NCBI GenBank assembly: GCA_037384225.1
Contig: JARROD010000187.1
Coordinates: 1-14,680 of the forward strand
Reading direction: 5' to 3'
From: JARROD01 sp037384225
GTDB taxonomy: Bacteria > Pseudomonadota > Gammaproteobacteria > Pseudomonadales > Cellvibrionaceae
DNA length: 14,680 nt
The notes under the pieces are model-generated. The model had not been told where the DNA came from. It saw only the letters and a program-made list of their open reading frames with translations, and did not search any database. Numbering within the stretch: the stretch's first letter is position 1; the number at the start of each line of letters is the position of its first letter. Both the position numbers and the translations under genes were made by a program. Positions 7,272-12,942 of this stretch are shown one piece after another.

Positions 7272-9791
7272 TTACTTTTTGCGTTTTTTCACACTCTGGG
7301 CCGTCTTTGGGCTCTTGGCAGCTTTTGGGCTCTTGGCAGCTTTTGAGCCCTTGGCCGTTTTGGGGCTCTGGGCAGTCTTCGGACTCTGAGCAGTCTTCGG
7401 GCTCTGGGCCGTTTTGGGGCTCTGGGCAGTCTTCGGACTCTGGGCAGTCTTCGAACTCTGGGCAGTCTTCGGGCTCTGGGCCGTTCCCTCATCGAACTCA
7501 TCCGCCAGCACTCTGGCTTTTCTCGACACCTTGACCTTGTCGGCCCGGGTGGGAAGCTTTCCGGGCAATTCGAAATCCACTTTGCGTTCGTCCAGATCCA
7601 CCCGCACCACTTGCACAGTAATCGGATCGCCAAGCCGAAACACCTTGCCTGTGCGCTCACCGATCAGTCGATGCTGAGCCGCTTCAAAATGGTAATAGTC
7701 ATGGGGCAAGGCGGTTACGTGAACCAACCCCTCGACGTAGAGTTCATTCAATTCCACAAACAGTCCAAATCCGGTGACCGAGCTCACCACACCGTCGAAC
7801 ACATCGCCCACGCGTTCCTGCAGGTATTCGCATTTCAGCCAGCTGACTACGTCCCGGGTCGCATCGTCCGCACGCCTCTCCGACATCGAACAGTGTTCGC
7901 CAAAGCGCAATATATCCACAGTACCGTATGGGTAGATGTATTTCTTGGCTATAGGCTTAACACCCTGCACCCGTTCCACATTGGCGGATGGCTCCTGCGA
8001 GCGGATAACCCGGCGTATGGCCCGGTGCACCAGCAGGTCCGGGTAGCGGCGGATCGGTGAGGTAAAGTGGGTATAGGCCGGGTAACCGAGGCCAAAGTGG
8101 CCCTGGTTTTGCGGCTGGTATACCGCCTGGCTGAGACTGCGCAGCATCACCATCTGAATCAGGTGGGCATCAGGCCGGCTTTGAATAGCCTGCAACAGGT
8201 TCTGGTAATCCCGCGACTTGGGTTTATTGCCGCCGCGCATCCCCAAACTCAGTTCGCCCAAAAATTCACGCAGGTTGCCTAGTTTTTCCTCACTTGGCCC
8301 TTCGTGCACCCGATACAGCCCCAGCAAATCGTGCGTTTCCAGAAAGCGGGCCGCGGAGACATTGGCGCACAGCATACACTCTTCGATCAGTTTGTGGGCA
8401 TCGTTGCGCTCGACGGGCACTATGCGGTCAATTTTGCGCTCCTTGTCGAACACAATGCGGGTTTCTGTGGTTTCAAAATCGATCGAACCGCGCTGATCGC
8501 GGGCATGGCGCAGCGCCTGGTAGAGCCTGTGTAATTCATCGACCTGGGCAACCACATGGTGAAACTGCTTGCGCACACCGCTGCGCTTATTGCCGCCCTC
8601 GGCGATGATCTGCCCCGCCTGGGTATAGGTCAGCCGCGCGTGAGAGTGCATCACCCCCTCGTAGAATTTGTAACTGCTGACGCGCCCCTTGGCGCCGACG
8701 GTCATTTCACAGACCATACACAAGCGGTCGACGCCGGGGTTTAGGGAACACAGGCCGTTGGACAGAACCTCCGGCAGCATGGGCACCACATAATCGGGGA
8801 AATACACCGAATTGCCCCGCATTTCGGCTTCCCGATCCAGGGCACTGCCCACATCAACATAGTGAGAGACATCGGCAATCGCCACATACAGGCGCCAACC
8901 GCCGCCGTGCTTGGTTTCGCAGTAAACCGCATCGTCGAAATCCCGCGCATCCTCCCCATCGATAGTGACCAGCGGCAGGTCGCGCAGATCCACCCGCCCC
9001 TGCTTATCTTCCTCCTTAACCTCCGCCGACAGTGCACGCGCCGCGGCCTGCACATCCGTGGGCCAGATATGGGGAATACTGTGAGAGCGGATTGCCACAT
9101 CGATTTCCATCCCCGGCGCCATATGATCGCCGAGCACCTCCAGCACACGGCCCGTCGGCGGGGCTTTGGCTCCCGGTTGGCGGGTAATCTCCACCACCAC
9201 GAACTGACCGTGCCGGGTGCTGCCGCTGTCGCCAGGGGCAATCAGCACGTCCAGCCCCAGGCGCGAGTTGTCGGGACGCACAAACTGCACGCCACTCTCG
9301 TTGAAATAACGTCCCACCAACTGGTTGGTGTTATGTGCCAGCACCTCGACAATGGCGCCCTCCTTGCGCCCCCGGCGCCCGCCGTTAGTGAGCCGCACCA
9401 GCACCTCATCACCGTCGAACACCTTGCGCATCTGGCGGTGGGAAAGAAAAATGTCCTCACCACCCTCGGCGGGAATCAAAAAACCAAAGCCATCGCGATG
9501 CCCCTGCACCCGCCCCCGAATCAGGTCCAGTTTGTCGACGCAGCCGTAGCCCTGGCGCCGGTTGCTGATCAACTGTCCGTCGCGAGACATGGCGATCAGG
9601 CGGCGGCGCAGCCCCTCCACCGAATCCGGGTCGGTCAGTTCGAAAATGTCAGACAGGGTTTCGAGGGTTTGCGGCCCTTTGGCGGACGTCAAAACCTCGA
9701 GAATATACTCGCGGCTCGGAATGGGGTTTTCGTAATTGGCGGCTTCGCGCTCCGCGAAAGGGTCATTTTGTACAAGTTTCCGCTTTTTCAA
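7272..9791 (-). CDS. rnr: Ribonuclease R (RNB-family 3'-5' exoribonuclease)
   Basis: Processive 3'-5' exoribonuclease that degrades structured RNA and acts in rRNA quality control, often with tmRNA-SmpB. The 839 aa from the TTG at 9791 carry, in order, a helix-turn-helix-like N-terminus (IPSREYILEVL), two cold-shock domains (RGRVQGHRDGFGFL; VVGRYFNESG-type), the RNB domain with TIDGEDARDFDDAV (Asp 278, 281, 284, 286, 287), HFTSPIRRYPDLLVHR, an S1 domain (VGDVFDGVVSSVTGFGLFVEL) and a repeat tail. Start choice: the ATG at 9839 has no Shine-Dalgarno, whereas TTG 9791 has AGGA 8 nt upstream and gives a natural N-terminus KKRKLVQNDPFAEREAANYE. It is the first gene of the rnr-rlmB unit and diverges from tRNA-Leu. 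Confidence 0.96.
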   Translation of the reverse strand: MKKRKLVQNDPFAEREAANYENPIPSREYILEVLTSAKGPQTLETLSDIFELTDPDSVEGLRRRLIAMSRDGQLISNRRQGYGCVDKLDLIRGRVQGHRDGFGFLIPAEGGEDIFLSHRQMRKVFDGDEVLVRLTNGGRRGRKEGAIVEVLAHNTNQLVGRYFNESGVQFVRPDNSRLGLDVLIAPGDSGSTRHGQFVVVEITRQPGAKAPPTGRVLEVLGDHMAPGMEIDVAIRSHSIPHIWPTDVQAAARALSAEVKEEDKQGRVDLRDLPLVTIDGEDARDFDDAVYCETKHGGGWRLYVAIADVSHYVDVGSALDREAEMRGNSVYFPDYVVPMLPEVLSNGLCSLNPGVDRLCMVCEMTVGAKGRVSSYKFYEGVMHSHARLTYTQAGQIIAEGGNKRSGVRKQFHHVVAQVDELHRLYQALRHARDQRGSIDFETTETRIVFDKERKIDRIVPVERNDAHKLIEECMLCANVSAARFLETHDLLGLYRVHEGPSEEKLGNLREFLGELSLGMRGGNKPKSRDYQNLLQAIQSRPDAHLIQMVMLRSLSQAVYQPQNQGHFGLGYPAYTHFTSPIRRYPDLLVHRAIRRVIRSQEPSANVERVQGVKPIAKKYIYPYGTVDILRFGEHCSMSERRADDATRDVVSWLKCEYLQERVGDVFDGVVSSVTGFGLFVELNELYVEGLVHVTALPHDYYHFEAAQHRLIGERTGKVFRLGDPITVQVVRVDLDERKVDFELPGKLPTRADKVKVSRKARVLADEFDEGTAQSPKTAQSSKTAQSPKTAQSPKTAQSPKTAQSPKTAQSPKTAKGSKAAKSPKAAKSPKTAQSVKKRKK
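7287..7484 (-). repeat. Eleven-copy hexapeptide repeat in RNase R tail
   Basis: 18-bp tandem units coding TAQSPK, with TAQSSK, TAKGSK, AAKSPK and TAQSVK variants, 11 in a row, followed by KRKK and the stop. The tail resembles the Ser-Pro-Lys/Ala-Lys tails of histone H1-like and AlgP-like proteins in composition (inference). RNase R tails are usually Lys-rich but not this regular. Near-identical neighbouring units suggest growth by replication slippage, always in whole codons. Confidence 0.9.
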
Positions 9792-9897
9792 TCGACTATT
9801 CCTGGTTAGTTCCCGCAAATTCACTACAGAATAGGGCATTCAGTCAGGAACTTAAATCAACCGTTCACCTTTTGGTCGCGGCTTAGACGTTGGGCAC

Positions 9898-9923
9898 TAT
9901 ACCTTAGTTGCCGGTATACCTTA
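9898..9923. repeat. Two 9-bp direct repeats in the rnr/tRNA-Leu divergent region
   Basis: TATACCTTA occurs at 9898-9906 and 9915-9923, 17 bp start to start (TAAGGTATA on the minus strand, the rnr direction). The copy nearer rnr contains TATAGT on the minus strand and could be the rnr -10, but no fair -35 is seen 17 nt before it. It may be a promoter duplication or a regulator site. Confidence 0.4.
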
Positions 9924-9955
9924 TAGGGATTTCGCCTCAAATCCGCGAGAAGCGA

Positions 9956-9984
9956 TTGACAAGCTCAAAAAGGGGCTCTAAGAT
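9956..9984 (+). promoter_or_regulatory. Promoter of tRNA-Leu
   Basis: TTGACA (9956-9961), a 17-nt spacer and TAAGAT (9979-9984), followed by a GC-rich discriminator GCGCGTCC typical of stable-RNA promoters under stringent control (the control is inferred from family knowledge). The tRNA begins 41 nt after the -10. Confidence 0.85.
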
Positions 9985-10025
9985 GCGCGTCCTCAATGGG
10001 TTGCCCCACTGTGACAACCCGCTTT

Positions 10026-10112
10026 GCCCAGGTGGTGAAATTGGTAGACACGCTAGCTTCAGGTGCTAGTGGCTTCACGGCCGTGGAGGTTCAAGTCCTC
10101 TCCTGGGCACCA
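10026..10112 (+). tRNA. tRNA-Leu, anticodon CAG
   Basis: An 87-nt class II tRNA. Acceptor stem GCCCAGG (10026-10032) pairs with CCTGGGC before ACCA, so CCA is encoded (10110-10112). The D-arm GGTGAAATTGGTAGACACGC is Leu-like. Anticodon stem CTAGC/GCTAG (10053-10057, 10065-10069) holds loop TTCAGGT, with anticodon CAG at 10060-10062, reading CUG. A long variable arm GGCTTCACGGCC is followed by T-arm GGAGG-TTCAAGT-CCTCT. It is intact although an element sits at its 3' end. Confidence 0.98.
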
Positions 10113-10113
10113 T
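10088..10113 (+). repeat. Left attachment-site repeat (attL) in tRNA-Leu 3' end
   Basis: A 26-bp stretch from GGTTCAAG through GGGCACCAT, spanning the T-loop, acceptor 3' strand and CCA plus one base. It is identical to 12864-12889 and in the same orientation. Use of a tRNA 3' end as a crossover site is typical of tyrosine-recombinase islands and prophages (established). Confidence 0.9.
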
Positions 10114-10164
10114 AATTTAAAACGTCGAAAGACTACGTCTAATAGTTTCCGTTAGTCTCAAAAA

Positions 10165-10193
10165 TGGAGCGCGTATGGAGCGTGAGTGGAGCG
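10165..10193 (+). repeat. Three TGGAGCG repeats at 11-bp steps, left end
   Basis: TGGAGCG occurs exactly at 10165-10171, 10176-10182 and 10187-10193, all in one orientation and 11 bp apart (one helical turn), starting 52 bp inside attL. The matching pair near the right end suggests arm-type recombinase binding sites (inference). Confidence 0.75.
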
Positions 10194-10215
10194 CGCTTTT
10201 GCACCTGTTAAATAG

Positions 10216-10751
10216 CTATTCGGCGATTTCTCTCGCATAGAGATGGCTTTTACATTGTGGACAACGCCAATTTGAGCCAGCTTGATGCGTCCACTCATGA
10301 TCACAAATAACGCAATAGAATCGCTTACCAGCCAAATAGTTTTGCTTAAATTCAGGAGATGAGTAACTACTCGTATCACGCACCGGACTAACGATTGGCA
10401 CGTTGAAATCAGCATGCCGATCTCGGCATTTGTGGCCGTCTTGCGCTTTTTGAATTGCCACTGCTTTACGAGGATGGAACCGCCACGCCCTAGTTCCGCT
10501 ATCCAAAAGGAACTCTTCCACCGCTTACCATCAATCGAGTAAAGTGCGCCTGCCCGGTTCTCGGGATAGGTGCAAACGCCCTCGAATGTCAGATCGGATG
10601 AGAAGTCATAGACTTTCGTGTCCGGGCCAGCATGTCGGGAATCACGAATTTCATAGTTAATGGCAGCACCAACCTTAGCTTTGAAGCCTGTGACTTCAAT
10701 GCTCAGGAAAGTATGCTCTTCTTTCGATACTCATTTCTTCTTGGCTGGCAT
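10216..10751 (-). pseudogene. Broken gene with C-terminal zinc ribbon
   Basis: An ideal start (GGAGG, 5 nt, ATG at 10751) opens MPAKKK, then meets an in-frame TGA. The same frame then continues open and protein-like: EEHTFLSIEVTGFKAKVG, then AAINYEIRDSRHAGPDTKVY, then FSSDLTFEGVCTYPENRAG. Near 10525 the plausible coding moves to another frame, which runs to 10216 and ends with a zinc-ribbon pattern C-x2-C (FYCVICDHEW) and C-x2-C (WRCPQCKSHLY). So at least one stop and one frameshift separate a start, a middle and a Cys4 end. A shorter live protein from the GTG at 10521 (101 aa) is possible. Family not recognised; it lies between attL and hipB, divergent from hipB. Confidence 0.5.
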
Positions 10752-10825
10752 GTGGGCCTCCTAATCTCTGAAGTATCCGCAAATAGCCACCAGCAGCCTC
10801 GCCTGCACTACCCAAACCCTACAAC

Positions 10826-10874
10826 TGGCACCTACAGCATTCAATTTATGCAAAAATGGTAACCATAGGTGCCA
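10826..10874. repeat. Inverted repeat upstream of hipB promoter
   Basis: TGGCACCTA (10826-10834) and its exact reverse complement TAGGTGCCA (10866-10874) are 31 nt apart. They enclose a GCAT/ATGC mini-hairpin and end next to the palindrome ATGGTAACCAT (10856-10866). It lies in the divergent region between the broken gene and hipB. Possible second regulator site or structured leader of the divergent transcript. Confidence 0.45.
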
Positions 10875-10883
10875 AACAAACCC

Positions 10884-10912
10884 TTTACCTTTTATGAAAT
10901 GGTCACTATACT
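10884..10912 (+). promoter_or_regulatory. hipBA promoter
   Basis: TTTACC (10884-10889), a 17-nt spacer and TATACT (10907-10912). Transcription would start near 10919, so the in-frame ATG at 10894 would not be on the mRNA. This fixes a downstream start for hipB. The -10 lies inside the left arm of the operator palindrome. Confidence 0.65.
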
Positions 10913-10947
10913 TACCATTATCGAATAAATTGGTAAGTATAGTGACC
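10901..10947. promoter_or_regulatory. Palindromic operator of hipBA (17-bp arms)
   Basis: GGTCACTATACTTACCA (10901-10917) is repeated as its perfect reverse complement at 10931-10947 with a 13-nt spacer. It covers the -10 and the start of transcription, so bound HipB would block RNA polymerase. E. coli HipB autorepresses at palindromes of the TATCC-N8-GGATA type (established); this one differs in sequence but has the same placement. Confidence 0.75.
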
Positions 10948-11271
10948 TCAAATATCACCTCTCAGAAGCGAAGTGCTGTGGTATTCCCAAAGAACCAGCG
11001 AATACTGGCGCAGCTGGGTGAGAATATAAAGCTCGCCTGTAAACGCCGGAACTACAGCCAGACCCTGATCTCCGAGCGAACGGGACTCAGCCGCCTGACC
11101 ATTCGTAAGATCGAACAGGGCGACCCCAAAGTCTCGATTGGTCATTATGTGGCCGTGCTCAGCGTACTGGGGCTGGTGGAGGACTTTGCCAGGGTCGCCA
11201 GCGATGACGAGCTGGGGCGCAAGCTGCAGGACATCAAACTGATGGGCACACAGAAAGGAAAACAGCCTTGA
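10942..11271 (+). CDS. hipB: HipB-like antitoxin, Xre-type DNA-binding protein
   Basis: Antitoxin and autorepressor that should bind the neighbouring HipA kinase and the palindrome just upstream. From the GTG at 10942 it has 109 aa. The helix-turn-helix domain runs from about 24 to 80: LGENIKLACKRRNYSQ, LISERTGLSRLTIRKIEQG (42-60, recognition helix SRLTIRKIE), VSIGHYVAVLSVLGL. The C-terminus DDELGRKLQDIKLMGTQKGKQ is basic and probably flexible. Start choice: the ATG at 10894 lies upstream of the predicted transcript start; GTG 10942 lies at the edge of the operator, and GTG 10978 is another option. The Shine-Dalgarno is weak at both. The stop TGA is in the first unit of a 20-bp repeat leading to hipA. 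Confidence 0.88.
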   Translation: MTSNITSQKRSAVVFPKNQRILAQLGENIKLACKRRNYSQTLISERTGLSRLTIRKIEQGDPKVSIGHYVAVLSVLGLVEDFARVASDDELGRKLQDIKLMGTQKGKQP

Positions 11272-11316
11272 GCGAGGGAAAACAGCCTTGAGCGAGGAAA
11301 AACAACCATGAGCACG
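11257..11316 (+). repeat. 20-bp tandem triplication across the hipB-hipA junction
   Basis: Units at 11257-11276 and 11277-11296 are identical (GGAAAACAGCCTTGAGCGAG); unit 3 (11297-11316) is a diverged copy. Each carries a purine-rich Shine-Dalgarno-like part and a CC(T/A)TGAGC core. In unit 1 this core supplies the hipB stop (TGA 11269-11271); in unit 3 it reads CCATGAGC and supplies the hipA ATG (11308). Confidence 0.9.
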
Positions 11317-12546
11317 GAAGTCTACGTCTTTGCCGACTGGGAGGACTTTGCCGAAGCCACACTGGTCGGCACACTGCGATCCGCTGCTATAAAAAATAAG
11401 GAGCATTTCAGCTTCAAATATGATGAAGCCTGGTTACAGTCGCCCTTCGCCCAGAAAATTGACCCAGACTTAAATCTCTATAGTGGCGAGCAACATAGCG
11501 ACAATTCAAAGAACTTTAGAACCTTTCTCGACTCTTGCCCAGATCGTTGGGGGAGACTGCTGATGAAACGCCGGGAGGCAATTGTCTCTCGTCAGGAAGA
11601 GCGCCGTCCCAAGGTGCTTAACGAAGTAGACTACCTGTTGGGCGTACATGATCTCTACCGCCTGGGCGCATTGCGATTCAAGCGGAACATGGATGGCCCC
11701 TTCCTGGACGATGACGAGAAGCTGGCAGCACCACAAATCTCTTCGCTCAGAGACTTGGAATACGCAGCTCAGCAAGTGGAAGACAACAGCGATGCCGATG
11801 ATCCAGAGTATCTGAAATGGTTATATATGCTGATGTCACCCGGCTCCTCACTGGGCGGTGCACGGCCTAAAGCCAGCGTGGTGGATGAACATGATCATTT
11901 ATGGATCGCGAAATTTCCCAGTCGCCACGACGACTATGATATTGCAGCTTGGGAGTTTGTCACCTATCAGTTGGCGCTGAACGCCGGTATTGACATGTCG
12001 GAGTGTCGCATCGACAAATTCAACAGCCATCACCATACCTTCCTGACCAAGCGCTTTGACCGCATGCCGGAAAGCCGGCTGCACTTTACATCGGCCATGA
12101 CACAGTTGGGCTATTACGACGGCGATTACGAGGCAAGCTATCTGGAACTGGCGCAATTCCTCACTGAGTATGGCAGTAACACCAAGGCAGACTTAGCACA
12201 ACTTTGGCGGCGTATCGTGTTCAACATTGCAGTCTCTAATACTGATGACCACTTGAGAAATCACGGCTTTATTTATCACAATGGTGGTTGGATTCTCTCT
12301 CCTGCCTATGACATCAACCCAGTCACACCCACGAATGGATTACACCTGAATATCAGCGATGAGGACAATAGCTTGGATTATGGTCTGGCCATGGAGGTGA
12401 TCGATTTCTTTCAGTTGAACTCTGCAGATGCGCAAAAAACCAAAGATGAGGTTTTGACCAGTGTTGGCCGCTGGAAAGAGACTGCAACAAAGATTGGTAT
12501 CAGCCGCAACGAACAACAACTGATGGCTCCTGCTTTTAATATTTGA
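11308..12546 (+). CDS. hipA: HipA-family serine/threonine kinase toxin
   Basis: Toxin of a HipBA module. E. coli HipA phosphorylates glutamyl-tRNA synthetase and induces dormancy (established); the target here is unknown. At 412 aa it is near full length (E. coli 440). The N-terminal HipA subdomain includes NFRTFLDSCPDRWGRLLMKR (69-88). The Gly-rich loop SPGSSLGGARPK is at 177-188, and the ATP-lysine region LWIAKFPS at 198-205. The catalytic NTDDHLRNHG (311-320) has Asp313 and Asn318, and the metal-binding Asp335 is in LSPAYDINP. All kinase landmarks are present, so it is probably active. AGGA lies 9 nt before the ATG. It is 36 nt after hipB and in the same operon. Confidence 0.93.
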   Translation: MSTEVYVFADWEDFAEATLVGTLRSAAIKNKEHFSFKYDEAWLQSPFAQKIDPDLNLYSGEQHSDNSKNFRTFLDSCPDRWGRLLMKRREAIVSRQEERRPKVLNEVDYLLGVHDLYRLGALRFKRNMDGPFLDDDEKLAAPQISSLRDLEYAAQQVEDNSDADDPEYLKWLYMLMSPGSSLGGARPKASVVDEHDHLWIAKFPSRHDDYDIAAWEFVTYQLALNAGIDMSECRIDKFNSHHHTFLTKRFDRMPESRLHFTSAMTQLGYYDGDYEASYLELAQFLTEYGSNTKADLAQLWRRIVFNIAVSNTDDHLRNHGFIYHNGGWILSPAYDINPVTPTNGLHLNISDEDNSLDYGLAMEVIDFFQLNSADAQKTKDEVLTSVGRWKETATKIGISRNEQQLMAPAFNI

Positions 12547-12577
12547 TCCGCGCATCTACGCTGAATTAGTGCGTACT

Positions 12578-12719
12578 TGTCGATGGCAGCGACATATCGA
12601 GAAGTTATGTCGATACTTTAGGAAAATTTCGACACATACAACCAACATCAACAGGCCAAGCCTTATTAATATGTATAGATATCTGGATTCTCTATACACG
12701 TTTTTCCTATGTGTATAGA
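12578..12719. repeat. Cluster of short inverted repeats downstream of hipA
   Basis: This lies in the 317-bp AT-rich gap between hipA and the right att repeat, where I see no credible gene. First part: TGTCGA-type motifs at 12578-12583 and 12608-12613 and inverted at 12629-12634, plus CGACATA/TATGTCG (12590-12596, 12606-12612). Second part: TGTATAGA (12672-12679), TCTATACAC (12691-12699) and GTGTATAGA (12711-12719) alternate in orientation with 11-nt spacers. The first pair is followed by CGTTTTTCC and could be a weak terminator for hipBA. Confidence 0.55.
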
Positions 12720-12784
12720 TCGGACAATTTCTTACAATGATTAATACTGACCAAAAGCTCTGCTGCACCGACGATGCAACACTA

Positions 12785-12802
12785 TGGAGCCTCCGTGGAG
12801 CG
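12785..12802 (+). repeat. Two TGGAGC repeats at 11-bp step, right end
   Basis: TGGAGCC (12785-12791) and TGGAGCG (12796-12802) are 11 bp apart and in the same orientation as the three left-end copies. Both ends share the arrangement TATGGAGC-N4-GTGGAGCG. The pair ends 61 bp before attR. Confidence 0.7.
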
Positions 12803-12863
12803 TAGGATTTTAAAAAAATTATATCTCCTTGATATTATTAAGAAAAGCAACCAAGACTATGAG

Positions 12864-12889
12864 GGTTCAAGTCCTCTCCTGGGCACCAT
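12864..12889 (+). repeat. Right attachment-site repeat (attR)
   Basis: An exact 26-bp copy of 10088-10113. The bases upstream do not rebuild a tRNA T-stem or anticodon arm, so it is only a tRNA 3' fragment. It is followed by TATACTTTTTG, which may be the original downstream terminator tail of the tRNA (inference). Confidence 0.9.
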
Positions 12890-12942
12890 TATACTTTTTG
12901 CCGTATCAGGTGAAATACAACTATATCCTATCATTCAATGAC

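Larger units (their letters stand above)
10088..12889 (+). mobile_element. 2.78-kb hipBA mini-island at tRNA-Leu, no integrase
   Basis: The segment between two identical 26-bp tRNA-derived repeats (10088-10113 and 12864-12889). It carries a broken zinc-ribbon gene (minus) and hipB-hipA (plus). Near both ends are TGGAGC direct repeats at 11-bp steps, which look like integrase arm sites. No integrase, excisionase or transposase can be found in any frame, so it is either a remnant after deletion or a non-autonomous unit moved by an integrase elsewhere. Base composition is AT-richer outside hipA than in the core to its left. Confidence 0.75.

Noticed and set aside
7287..7484. Short tandem DNA repeats as a CRISPR array
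   Set aside because: Units are 18 bp, contiguous and without spacers, and they code the RNase R tail in frame.
7289..7660. Arg/Pro-rich repetitive 123-aa frame over the rnr tail
   Set aside because: It is the out-of-frame reading of the 18-bp repeats in rnr; the RNase R frame explains the DNA.
8862..9809. 315-aa open frame on the plus strand opposite rnr
   Set aside because: It lies wholly within the RNase R gene on the other strand, has no Shine-Dalgarno and no recognisable domain; long antisense frames are common opposite GC-rich genes.
10158..10415. 85-aa minus-strand frame next to attL
   Set aside because: It overlaps the frame with the two C-x2-C pairs, runs through the TGGAGC repeats and has no family-like pattern.
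10894..10941. Upstream ATG extension of hipB
   Set aside because: It lies upstream of the predicted transcription start and its codons are the operator palindrome.
12556..12768. 70-aa minus-strand frame after hipA
   Set aside because: AT-rich, no start signal, composed largely of the inverted repeats; probably chance.
12842..12888. A second tRNA gene near the right att site
   Set aside because: Only the T-loop and acceptor 3' strand are present; upstream bases form neither the T-stem nor other arms.
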